DNA from: Spirochaetes bacterium GWF1_49_6
GTDB taxonomy: Bacteria > Spirochaetota > Brevinematia > Brevinematales > GWF1-51-8
Reading direction: 5' to 3'
Length of the DNA: 19,380 nt
NCBI GenBank assembly: GCA_001829395.1
Contig: MIBD01000154.1
Location: 12,513 to 31,892, forward strand
Under the pieces are notes generated by a model that had not been told where the DNA came from, ran no database searches, and was given only the letters and a program-made list of their open reading frames with translations. Position numbers and translations under genes: made by a program. Each line of letters starts with the position of its first letter. Position 1 is the first letter of the stretch. Below are positions 6,811-14,740 of the stretch, piece after piece.

Positions 6811-7777
6811 GGTACTACTGACACTCGGCGACCCGAATAGTATTTCCCCTGAAGTCTGCGTAAAGTCTCTAGCCAAACTCACACCCGAACAACTCAATCG
6901 TTTCACCGTAATTGGCGAATCAAGCTCGATAGAACTTTATTTTCCCCCTGCCCTGCGCGGATCGGTAAATTTCGAAACAATTGACCCGTCCGCATCCGGC
7001 ATCGGTTTCCATCTATCGCCCGGCACACCCGACCCGGCGGCGGGAGCAATGTCGTTCCTCTTCCTGCGGCGGGCTGTGGAGCTCCTCAAATCAGGGAGCG
7101 CATCGTATCTTGTGACCGCCCCCGTATCCAAGTCGCTGATCGTACGTTCGGGCCTTCCCGGCACTGAAAATTTCCGGGGGCATACCGATTACCTCGCCGA
7201 ATCGTTCGGGATAACCTCCTACAGCATGATGTTCCACTCCCCCGACCTGAAGGTTATCCTCGCGACTATCCATACCCCGTTAAAAAATGTGCCCGCGGAA
7301 TTATCCGCCGATAAGATAGATAACGCGTTGAAAAACGCCCTGCTCTACTATTACATGATGAGGGAGACGGATTTCCGTATCGCGGTGTGCGGGCTGAACC
7401 CCCATGCCGGCGAATCGGGGCTGCTGGGCGGCGAGGACTCAGAAATTATCGCACCCGTAGTCGAAAGTTACCGCGCGCTGGGATACTCTATCGACGGGCC
7501 GCTTCCCGCCGACACGGTATTCTTCCACGCTTACCGCGGGAAGTACGATATGGTGATCGCGATGTACCATGACCAGGGACTCGCGCCGTTCAAGATGCTG
7601 CACTTTATCGACGGGGTTAATATTACGCTGGGACTCCCGTTCCTGCGGACATCGCCGGATCACGGCACGGCGTTCGATATAGCGGGGCAAAATATCGCCG
7701 ATGAATCAAGTATGGATAAAGCGATAGATTTTATTTTTAAGGCGGACGAATCATGGAAAAAACACGGCCTCCGATAG
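6800..7777 (+). CDS. pdxA: 4-hydroxythreonine-4-phosphate dehydrogenase
   Basis: PdxA oxidises 4-phospho-hydroxy-threonine with NAD+ in the DXP-dependent pyridoxal-phosphate pathway. The 325-residue product has family length. Three metal-binding histidines can be placed by motif and spacing: H158 (HTPLKNVP), H202 (LNPHAGESG) and H257 (YHDQGLAPFK). GHTDYLAE at about 127 and LPFLRTSPDHGTAFDIAG near the C-terminus are also conserved. The usual GDPAGIGPE near the N-terminus reads GDPNSISPE, a modest deviation. The start is GTG at 6800, inside the bactofilin 3' end; the N-terminal alignment (KTKVLLTLGDP) requires a start here, and no strong ribosome binding site is visible, so translation is probably coupled. 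Its last 25 bases overlap the next gene. The linkage to bactofilin seems incidental. Confidence 0.93.
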   Translation: MKTKVLLTLGDPNSISPEVCVKSLAKLTPEQLNRFTVIGESSSIELYFPPALRGSVNFETIDPSASGIGFHLSPGTPDPAAGAMSFLFLRRAVELLKSGSASYLVTAPVSKSLIVRSGLPGTENFRGHTDYLAESFGITSYSMMFHSPDLKVILATIHTPLKNVPAELSADKIDNALKNALLYYYMMRETDFRIAVCGLNPHAGESGLLGGEDSEIIAPVVESYRALGYSIDGPLPADTVFFHAYRGKYDMVIAMYHDQGLAPFKMLHFIDGVNITLGLPFLRTSPDHGTAFDIAGQNIADESSMDKAIDFIFKADESWKKHGLR

Positions 7778-9012
7778 GGAGATTTTTTTCGGCGATAGGC
7801 AGGTTCTTCCAGAGACTATGGCAGTATATCGAAATTATCTACAAGAAATTTAACGACGACCTTTGTTTTCAGGGTGCGTCCGCGCTATCGTTTAATACGG
7901 TTCTATCGTTAGTACCCCTTTTCACCCTCGTCCTCGCGATCATCACATCGATGGAAGCGTTTCAGGGAGTGGAGAAGAACATCAAGCAATTCATCTTCGA
8001 CCGGTTTATCCCCGATCAGGCGCAGGTGATCGAAAATTATATCGAGGAGTTTTCGAGGAACCTGCAGGCGATGAATATTATCAGTATCATCGGCGTCCTC
8101 CTGGCAGGGGTATTTCTGCTGGTATCGCTGGAAAACTTCCTGAATAAAATATGGAAGGTCAAAGCGCGGAGAGGATTTATCCGTTCGATCATCAACTACT
8201 GGACGGTGCTCACGCTCGGGCCGATTTTCCTCGGCGGATCGTTCTATATCACGGAACTGATGAAACAGAATGCTGTAACCAACCCGCTCCTGTCCGGGTC
8301 TATCGCGTTCATCACATCGTACTCGCTGAATACGGCGCTGATGTTCCTGATGTACTTCGTCATGCCGTTCCATAAAGTCAAAATCCGCGCAGCGCTGGGG
8401 GGAGCGTTATTCTCGGGCTTCTGTTATGAAATTCTCCGCACCTACTTCGGTGAAATTCCCGCGAAGCTGAACTATGATAAAATCTACGGGGCGGTCGCTA
8501 TTCTCCCGATTTTCCTCTTCTGGATCTACCTGATCTGGATCACCATTCTTATCGGGGCGGAGATCGCCTACTTTATTCAGTATCCGCCTTCGCTGAATAA
8601 AAAATATTTTTCCGATTCGAATATCTTCATCGTGGAACTTTCTGTTTTCTTTTATATTGTGCGAAACTATCTGGAGGACGGGATAAAGCTGGAAAAAGAA
8701 AACCTCAGCATGAAGCTTTCCGGCTTCGATCCTGAAATGATCAGGCGGGCAGTGGAAACCCTATCCGAACGTTCACTGATCCTGTTAACGGACGAACGCG
8801 GGTATATCCCCTATTCCGAACCGGTCAAACAGAACCTCGGGGCGATCATCGGCACTATCCTCGGGATACGGGAAATCCCTGTTTCAGAGATGACCGGCAT
8901 CCCCGAGTACCGGCATGTATTGAACGACCTCAATCAAATTATTGGAAAGCATTTCCATGAGGATATATTTAAGCTGCTGGACAGGGATTCCCGTCCTGCG
9001 GTAACCGAATAA
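7753..9012 (+). CDS. YihY/UPF0761 family inner-membrane protein
   Basis: The 419-residue product carries the family signature near the N-terminus: FNDDLCFQGASALSFNTVLS followed by the first helix LVPLFTLVLAIIT. About six membrane helices occur up to residue 290, including a Gly-rich segment and the IYLIWITILIGAEIAYF helix. A soluble C-terminal extension (about 295-419) looks helical with a winged-helix-like part (MIRRAVETLSERSLILLTDERGYI), as in longer members. The family was once misnamed RNase BN; its function is unresolved and probably involves membrane transport or lipid handling. The start overlaps the pdxA 3' end by 25 bases, so it is the last gene of this operon. No terminator is obvious before the following promoter. 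Confidence 0.9.
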   Translation: MEKTRPPIGRFFSAIGRFFQRLWQYIEIIYKKFNDDLCFQGASALSFNTVLSLVPLFTLVLAIITSMEAFQGVEKNIKQFIFDRFIPDQAQVIENYIEEFSRNLQAMNIISIIGVLLAGVFLLVSLENFLNKIWKVKARRGFIRSIINYWTVLTLGPIFLGGSFYITELMKQNAVTNPLLSGSIAFITSYSLNTALMFLMYFVMPFHKVKIRAALGGALFSGFCYEILRTYFGEIPAKLNYDKIYGAVAILPIFLFWIYLIWITILIGAEIAYFIQYPPSLNKKYFSDSNIFIVELSVFFYIVRNYLEDGIKLEKENLSMKLSGFDPEMIRRAVETLSERSLILLTDERGYIPYSEPVKQNLGAIIGTILGIREIPVSEMTGIPEYRHVLNDLNQIIGKHFHEDIFKLLDRDSRPAVTE

Positions 9013-9030
9013 AAACATTTCGATTCAAAG

Positions 9031-9058
9031 TTGACTAATAAAACATTTAGGTTATAAT
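9031..9058 (+). promoter_or_regulatory. Strong sigma-70 type promoter of the slipin gene
   Basis: TTGACT (9031-9036) and a perfect TATAAT (9053-9058) are separated by 16 bases. The -10 is embedded in ATTTAGGTTATAATA (9045-9059), a string echoed at 15681-15700. Confidence 0.8.
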
Positions 9059-9088
9059 ATATTTAAAAGGCAAGCTCAGGAGGAAAAA

Positions 9089-9826
9089 ATGGAATGGTTA
9101 GGGATTACTATCGGAGCGATTTTACTGATTATTTTACTGTCCAGTCTTAAAATCATTAGGGAATACGAACGTCTTGTCGTATTTCGTTTCGGACGCTTTT
9201 TTAAGGTAAAAGGGCCGGGCTTTGTAGTGATTATACCCGGGGTCGATCAGGTTACCAAGATCGCCACCCGTACGGTAACCATGGATGTACCGCCGCAGGA
9301 TGTTATCACCCGTGATAATGTCTCGGTATCCGTTAATGCGGTTGTTTATTTTCGTGTTATCTTTCCTGAAAAAGCTATCATTGAGGTACAGGATTTCCAA
9401 TATGCAACATCCCAGATGGCGCAGACTATTCTGCGCAGCGTAGTGGGCGAATTCGATCTGGACGGACTACTCTCCCAGCGCGAATCGATCAATGAAAAGC
9501 TCGAGGTGCTTCTCGACCGTGCGACCGACCCGTGGGGTATCAAGGTTTCCGCGGTGGAAATCAAGCATGTCGACCTGCCCGAAGAGATGAAGCGCGCGAT
9601 GGCCCGTCAGGCTGAGGCCGAGAGAGAGAGACGCGCGAAAATCATCGCCGCAAGCGGTGAATTGGAAGCGTCCCAGAAACTGCTCGAAGCCGCACAAAAA
9701 ATGGCTCAGGAACCTGTCACTATTCAACTGCGTTACCTCCAGACACTCAACGAAATCTCGGCGGAAAACGCTACAACGATCGTTTTCCCGATACCTATTG
9801 ATATGTTCAAGATATTCCAGAAATAA
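9089..9826 (+). CDS. SPFH-domain slipin (stomatin-like) membrane protein
   Basis: The 245-residue product has one N-terminal membrane helix (about 4-22), then an SPFH/Band-7 domain starting REYERLVVFRFGRF. Family strings include GPGFVVIIPGVDQV, VPPQDVITRDNVSVSVNAVV and the DPWGIKVSAVEIKHVDLPEE signature. The domain is followed by the Ala/Glu/Arg-rich helical stretch RQAEAERERRAKIIAASGELEAS broken into heptads, and a short C-terminus. Slipins form membrane-associated oligomeric cages or scaffolds and are often paired with an NfeD protein or protease; no such partner is next to it here. AGGAGG (9078-9083) sits five bases before ATG. It has its own promoter and terminator and is monocistronic. 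Confidence 0.95.
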   Translation: MEWLGITIGAILLIILLSSLKIIREYERLVVFRFGRFFKVKGPGFVVIIPGVDQVTKIATRTVTMDVPPQDVITRDNVSVSVNAVVYFRVIFPEKAIIEVQDFQYATSQMAQTILRSVVGEFDLDGLLSQRESINEKLEVLLDRATDPWGIKVSAVEIKHVDLPEEMKRAMARQAEAERERRAKIIAASGELEASQKLLEAAQKMAQEPVTIQLRYLQTLNEISAENATTIVFPIPIDMFKIFQK

Positions 9827-9836
9827 AACTCATTCG

Positions 9837-9863
9837 AAGGCAGGGCTATGCCCTGCCTTTATT
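9837..9863 (+). terminator. Rho-independent terminator of the slipin gene
   Basis: AAGGCAGGGC (9837-9846) and GCCCTGCCTT (9850-9859) form a 10-bp perfect stem with a TAT loop, followed by TATTT. Confidence 0.9.
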
Positions 9864-9913
9864 TAAAAACTTATGGTAATAAAAATATATTCAAATCAAT
9901 AAGATTGTCCTGT

Positions 9914-9946
9914 TAAGGATACACCCATTTATGCCGATTTTATAAT
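9914..9946 (+). promoter_or_regulatory. Candidate sigma-28 promoter of the fliS operon, overlapping a TATAAT
   Basis: TAAGGATA (9914-9921), 11 bases, then GCCGATTT (9933-9940) follows the sigma-28 layout TAAAGTTT-N11-GCCGATAA with five and six of eight matches and exact spacing. A consensus TATAAT (9941-9946) immediately follows but lacks a good -35. Either or both may serve; the flagellar content of the operon favours sigma-28. Confidence 0.45.
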
Positions 9947-9976
9947 AGTAATGTTTTTTCAAGCGAGGGTCTTGCC

Positions 9977-10390
9977 ATGGAAGGGTATAAGAATTACAGG
10001 GAAATTGAAATTGAGACTGCTAGCGGATTGAAGCTGGTAGTAATGCTCTATTCCGGGGCGATAAAATTCCTCAATCTCGCAATTGACGGTATCAATGAAA
10101 GGAAGCTCGATATCGCTAATAACAATATTATTAAGGTTCAGGATATTATCTCGGAACTTATCACCTCATTGAATTTTGAGGCCGGTGAAATAGCCCATAA
10201 TCTTTATAGTCTGTATGTGTATATTAACCGCAGGCTATTGGAAGCCAATCTGCAAAAAAACAGTGAAATTCTTCTAGAAGCGGCCAACCTAATCACGACA
10301 CTGAAAGACGCTTGGGATATACTGCTGAAAAACCAGAAGCCCGAAGTGGTAAAAACCGCGGTATCTTCCCGCTTAAATATCTCGGGCTGA
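9977..10390 (+). CDS. fliS: Flagellin export chaperone FliS
   Basis: FliS binds the C-terminal helix of newly made flagellin, prevents its premature polymerisation and delivers it to the flagellar export gate. The 137-residue product has family length and the expected all-helical pattern: an N-terminal YKNYREIEIETAS segment, the signature LVVMLYSGAIKFLNLAI, and a middle helix with NNNIIKVQDIISELITSLN. The third helix LYSLYVYINRRLLEANLQ and a final Leu-rich helix complete the bundle. GAGGG (9965-9969) is the ribosome binding site. It is the first gene of a four-gene operon; neither the filament cap gene fliD nor flagellin, the usual neighbours, is present. The protein acts in the cytoplasm. 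Confidence 0.92.
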   Translation: MEGYKNYREIEIETASGLKLVVMLYSGAIKFLNLAIDGINERKLDIANNNIIKVQDIISELITSLNFEAGEIAHNLYSLYVYINRRLLEANLQKNSEILLEAANLITTLKDAWDILLKNQKPEVVKTAVSSRLNISG

Positions 10391-10418
10391 TTCTAAATAT
10401 TCTTTTTGGGGAAAAAAG

Positions 10419-13190
10419 ATGTCTTTGGAGAAAAACGAAATTTTTGATGATCTTGAAATCGATCTGAATATCGAAACTATTACCCTCGATGATATCGAAT
10501 TGTCGGAAATCGAGGATGAGAATCTCGATAATTCGACCGATTTCACTAATGAAGAACTGAACGAGGTAAAGGTTACCGAATTCAACGCAGGCGACCTTAA
10601 TTCTCCTGTAGAAGACGGCGATTTCGGATTCGACGCGCCCGCTCCCGTCGAATTACGAGCTCCCGCCGCCGCTCCGGCGCCGATGGAAGAAACTCCCCAG
10701 ATTGTTTTAGAAGAGACCCCTGTTGAAATTGACGAGCCCGCTCCTTCCGCTAATTTGGGCGCGAATGAAACATTGAATATCTTACAGGTTACCCCGGAAC
10801 CTGAAATCCCCCAGGAAGAGGCGCTCCCTATACCTTCCGAAGACAACCGTTTATTCAACCAGTCCAGGGCGTTAAAAGACGCGTATGTCATAGAGGCAAG
10901 CACCGAAATCATTTCAATCAACGGAAGCGATCTCGACCGAATGATTAACGATGCGGAAAGCCAATTAAAGGGTTCATCCTCAGAGGATGAAATCCGCATG
11001 ATTGACGAACCCCTCGTTTTGGATACCCCGGATTTCGAGCCGGACGAACCCCCTGTCGAGACCATTCCCGTTTCAGAAGTCACCCCGGCACAGGGGATTG
11101 ACCTGAACGATATAAACGATGATAACTTCGAACTGAATATAGAAGAATCCGGGCAGCCCGACGAGGAAGTAGTTTTCACAAGCGAACCCACCGAGGAAAT
11201 ACGTGAAACTCTGCCGGATGAAATTCCCGAGCTCGATCTCGACCTGTCGGCGGTTACATCGATAGACGATGATGATGATGACGCCCCTATCGCGCTTTCA
11301 ATGGATGAATTGAACAATATTGAAGTGACCGAGGAGCCCGTGGAGATGAATATCGCTCCCGCAGGGGATTTCCCCGCCTCCGAACCGGTCGCTATTGTCG
11401 ATGAAGAACTTGTCGAGGTTAGCGTGGGCGATTCGTATGCGGAGGAGACTCCGATGTTGGACATGAGCCGCGAGTTCGAATCGGATATAAATGACAGCGA
11501 AGTCCCTGTCGAGGGGCTTTCGGATATCCCATCCTTTGAGGAAGAAATGCCGGTTTCTGATATATCGCCGGTGTCCAGTCTTGATGAGGGCGAAATGGAA
11601 CTCGAAATGATGATCGAAGAGCCGCAGGAACTGACGGTAAACGAACTCCCTACCCAGCCCGCTTCGGAAGAAGAATTAGGGCTCGAAGCGCCGGAAAAAT
11701 TCGACGCTATCGCGCTCGATGCCGGTTCCGAACCCGAGCTGGAAGAAGTTTCCGTTGAAACAGGGCTTACCCCTTCGCCTGCTGAAGCTGAATCTCCCGC
11801 GATGGGCGACGAATTCGAAACTCCCGTGATGATAGAAGAGACAGCGAACGAGCCTATCGTTCTCGTCTCTGAAGATATAGAACTTGCTCCTATTCCCGCG
11901 GAAGCCGAGGAGCCGTTCGTCTTTGAAGAGGCTGAATCTCCTGTGATGGGCGACGAATTCGAGACTCCTGTGGAGATTGATGAAGCCGCAGCCCCGTCGA
12001 TACAGGAAGAGACTTCCGAGCCGCTGACTTTCGAGATTTCTGACGCTCCTATGATGCACGAGGAACCTGAATTCGAGATGATGGAGACCCCTATCCTTCC
12101 CGACGAGCCTGTGTTCGCCCCCGATACCGACATCACTGTTCCTGAAGAACTGCCCCCGTCGGCATCCGAATCACCCGTAGAGCCGGGTGTTCAGGAAGTA
12201 CAGGAAATGCACGATGTCATCGATATCGTCGAACCCGAAGAGATGCCGCTATCCGCCGCGCCATCGTCCGCGGAACCGGATCTTTCATTGGAAGAGCCTC
12301 TGTTCGAACCGTTGGAAACCCCTACAGAGGAAATTATCTTCGATAGTTCGGAAATCAGCGCTGTCATGCCCTCAACCTACGATCTCTCGGAACAGCCTAT
12401 CATAGAAGAAACTCCTGTCGCGATAGAAGAGCCGTTGGAGATCCCGGCGGAATTTGAGATGGCCGCCGAGCCGGAACCGTTCGGGTCTATTTCCGAGGTC
12501 GAGGATACCGCTCCTCCTGCCGCCGCCCCTTCCGCTCACTTGCATGAGCTGGAAAAAACACCTCAGCGTACCCTCGTATCCACGGACGAGCAGGAAAAAG
12601 CGTCCCCGTCAGTGGAAATGGTCCCGCTCGAGGAAGAAATAGAAATGTCTCAGAATGATTTCGAGGAAATCGCTAAAATAGAAGAAGCTGAAGAATTCGA
12701 AGGAATACAAGAAAACGAGTTCGATTCCGTCAATATCAGCGAGCCTGAAGTTCCCGAGGAAATGCAGTTCGAGACCGGGTCGATGGAAATACCTGAGCCT
12801 GAACCTGATTTTTCCGCCGAGCCCGAGCCGGAACTTGTACTCGAGTCGGACGAGCATGTCGAGATCGCGGTGGACGAACTGAACGAAATTCAGTCCGGGA
12901 TACAGGGCGAAGCTATTCTATCGGAGATACCCTACGAAATGGATTCCGCGCAGGAAACAGTCGTGTCGCCGCATGATGAGCCCGGGATACACCTTTCGCA
13001 TGAACGGAAGGCGCAGATTATCGACGAGAAGGTAGTCAGCCTGAGCGACGATACCAAGACCGAAGTCAAGAAGATTCTGAAATATCTCGATACCCTGCTC
13101 GAGGACTTGCCCGAGGATAAAATCAGGAGATTCTCCCAGTCCGAATACTATGACCTGTATGTAAAAATTCTTGATAAACTGGGTGTGTAA
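10419..13190 (+). CDS. Large acidic Glu/Pro-rich low-complexity protein with conserved-looking C-terminal helical domain
   Basis: The 923-residue product lacks a signal peptide and membrane helices. Residues about 1-855 are very rich in Glu, Asp, Pro, Ser and Ala and poor in Lys and aromatic residues, so they should be disordered and strongly negative. They include a run of six Asp and a repeated ESPxMGDEFETPV block at about 458-470 and 506-518, offset by 48 residues. The last 65 residues change character: basic, helical and ordered (KTEVKKILKYLDTLLEDLPE, then DKIRRFSQSEYYDLYVKIL). This tail is probably the functional anchor. The start follows GGGG (10408-10411). It lies 28 bases after fliS and 2 bases before the GAF gene, so all are cotranscribed. 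A scaffold or tether in flagellar or polar assembly is possible. I recognise no named family. Confidence 0.85.
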   Translation: MSLEKNEIFDDLEIDLNIETITLDDIELSEIEDENLDNSTDFTNEELNEVKVTEFNAGDLNSPVEDGDFGFDAPAPVELRAPAAAPAPMEETPQIVLEETPVEIDEPAPSANLGANETLNILQVTPEPEIPQEEALPIPSEDNRLFNQSRALKDAYVIEASTEIISINGSDLDRMINDAESQLKGSSSEDEIRMIDEPLVLDTPDFEPDEPPVETIPVSEVTPAQGIDLNDINDDNFELNIEESGQPDEEVVFTSEPTEEIRETLPDEIPELDLDLSAVTSIDDDDDDAPIALSMDELNNIEVTEEPVEMNIAPAGDFPASEPVAIVDEELVEVSVGDSYAEETPMLDMSREFESDINDSEVPVEGLSDIPSFEEEMPVSDISPVSSLDEGEMELEMMIEEPQELTVNELPTQPASEEELGLEAPEKFDAIALDAGSEPELEEVSVETGLTPSPAEAESPAMGDEFETPVMIEETANEPIVLVSEDIELAPIPAEAEEPFVFEEAESPVMGDEFETPVEIDEAAAPSIQEETSEPLTFEISDAPMMHEEPEFEMMETPILPDEPVFAPDTDITVPEELPPSASESPVEPGVQEVQEMHDVIDIVEPEEMPLSAAPSSAEPDLSLEEPLFEPLETPTEEIIFDSSEISAVMPSTYDLSEQPIIEETPVAIEEPLEIPAEFEMAAEPEPFGSISEVEDTAPPAAAPSAHLHELEKTPQRTLVSTDEQEKASPSVEMVPLEEEIEMSQNDFEEIAKIEEAEEFEGIQENEFDSVNISEPEVPEEMQFETGSMEIPEPEPDFSAEPEPELVLESDEHVEIAVDELNEIQSGIQGEAILSEIPYEMDSAQETVVSPHDEPGIHLSHERKAQIIDEKVVSLSDDTKTEVKKILKYLDTLLEDLPEDKIRRFSQSEYYDLYVKILDKLGV

Positions 13191-13192
13191 AT

Positions 13193-14731
13193 ATGGGGCT
13201 TAGAGAAAAAGCGTCCAGATACCGTATCGGAAAAAATGAAGACATCATCGAAAACTTTGACATCCTATTCGCGGGTAAAACATTAACCCAGTCCGAACTG
13301 CTAGAGATAAAAATCGAGATAAAGAGCCGAATCTCGGAAATCACCTCAATTCTCGACCGTAAACTGATAGATATGAACACACTGTTCGAGATCGGTAAGG
13401 AACTCAATTCCACCCTCCTTGTGGACGACCTTCTGCAAATAGTCATATTCACCTTAATGGGGCAATTTCAGGTGTTCGACGTGGCGATCTTTTTCATACA
13501 CGATTCCCGCGCCGAACTCCACGCACAGAAGGGTTTTACCGAACTCCCGGGTTTCGAATTCTCCTCGAAGTTTATCGAGTATGTCGGGTCGAACGATATC
13601 GCGCTCGCGGTGGACGAACTTCTCGATTACCCCGACGAATACACGCATCTCTTTAATGCCGGCGCGACGCTGGTTATCCCCGTCAAAGGAAAAAACCGCC
13701 TGATGGGGATGATTTTCCTCGGCGCAAAGATGAATACCGAAAAATTTACCGGCGAGGAAAAGAGTTTCACCTATACCCTCGCCTCTCTCGCGGGTATCGC
13801 TATCGATAACGCGCGTCTTTACAGCGAGCTCGACAAGCGTTACCAGGAACTATCCACCCTGTATAAAGTCAGCAATGTCATCAACTCATCGGACGATTAC
13901 GATCTCGTGCTCGCCCTAATACTTGAGACGATTACCACCGGGTTCGGAGTGAAGAAGGCGCTGGTGATTTCCCATGACGACGATATTTACCGGATTGTCG
14001 AAACCGTCGGAATGGATTCATCGCTCAAGGGTACGGAGATCAATTTTACCAACACCGAAAATAAGATGATGGACGATAATGTTACGGGTATTCTCGATAT
14101 CAATCCCGACCTTTCCCAACATGCCGCGGATTTTCTGCGATGCCTGTTTATCCCGTTAAAAAGCGTCGCCGCGAAAGTCGGGGCGATACTCATCTTCGAA
14201 TTCGAGCATTATTCCATCCATCCTGAAAACACCGACTTAATCAATCTCTTCTCGATCATCGCATCTCAGATAGCGCCGCCGGTCTTTATGACTAAACTGA
14301 TGAAGCTTGAGAAGGAGAAAATTCAGGACCCGTTCACTCCCCTGCTCGACCTGATCAATAAAGAAATCGAAAAGGTCGAGAACTTCGGGATGGATATCAC
14401 CTTCGGAATGCTCAAACTGACAAACTTCAACAAGTACATCGAATTCTACGGCGGCGGGAAAGCGTTCCAGAAATTTGACGCTCTCGCCGGTAAAATCAAG
14501 AAAGACCTGCCCCCCGAGGTAAAACCCGTCCGTTACGGTTCGAATAGAATCCTGTTTATCATGCCCGCGTTAGCGCAGACGGATTTCGATGATGTACGAG
14601 ATAATATCCTCGTTACATCCAAGTCCTTTTTTAAAGACGATCAGGAAGTTGACATCGGCATCGATTTCCTCTCCGTCAAATATCCCGACGATACCGAAGA
14701 TAAATACGCTATTCTTTCCAGAATTGAATAA
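13193..14731 (+). CDS. GAF-domain protein with degenerate GGDEF-like C-terminus
   Basis: The 512-residue soluble protein has an N-terminal helical segment (about 1-60) leading into a first GAF domain (about 60-210). That domain starts MNTLFEIGKELNSTLLVDDL and ends with the typical LASLAGIAIDNARLYSEL helix. A second GAF-like domain spans about 222-375, starting LSTLYKVSNVINSSDDYD. The C-terminal part (about 390-505) has a GGDEF fold pattern (LKLTNFNKYIEFYGGGKAFQ). However, the catalytic loop expected as RYGGDEF reads RYGSNRI (447-453), so diguanylate cyclase activity should be absent. It could be a c-di-GMP receptor remnant or a structural domain. Its start is 2 bases after the acidic-protein stop. 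By inference it receives a small-molecule or protein signal in the fliS operon. Confidence 0.85.
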   Translation: MGLREKASRYRIGKNEDIIENFDILFAGKTLTQSELLEIKIEIKSRISEITSILDRKLIDMNTLFEIGKELNSTLLVDDLLQIVIFTLMGQFQVFDVAIFFIHDSRAELHAQKGFTELPGFEFSSKFIEYVGSNDIALAVDELLDYPDEYTHLFNAGATLVIPVKGKNRLMGMIFLGAKMNTEKFTGEEKSFTYTLASLAGIAIDNARLYSELDKRYQELSTLYKVSNVINSSDDYDLVLALILETITTGFGVKKALVISHDDDIYRIVETVGMDSSLKGTEINFTNTENKMMDDNVTGILDINPDLSQHAADFLRCLFIPLKSVAAKVGAILIFEFEHYSIHPENTDLINLFSIIASQIAPPVFMTKLMKLEKEKIQDPFTPLLDLINKEIEKVENFGMDITFGMLKLTNFNKYIEFYGGGKAFQKFDALAGKIKKDLPPEVKPVRYGSNRILFIMPALAQTDFDDVRDNILVTSKSFFKDDQEVDIGIDFLSVKYPDDTEDKYAILSRIE

Positions 14732-14740
14732 GGGGCGTTT

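Noticed and set aside
9961..9976. Sigma-54 (-24/-12) promoter just before fliS
   Set aside because: TTGCC is present but no GG at the required distance upstream, and the stretch contains the ribosome binding site.
10373..12136. 587-residue Ser/Gly-rich open frame on the minus strand
   Set aside because: It is the antisense shadow of the acidic Glu/Pro-rich gene: the GAA/GAG, TCC and GAT codons read backwards give Ser-rich sequence. It has no ribosome binding site and the plus-strand gene is in a coherent operon.
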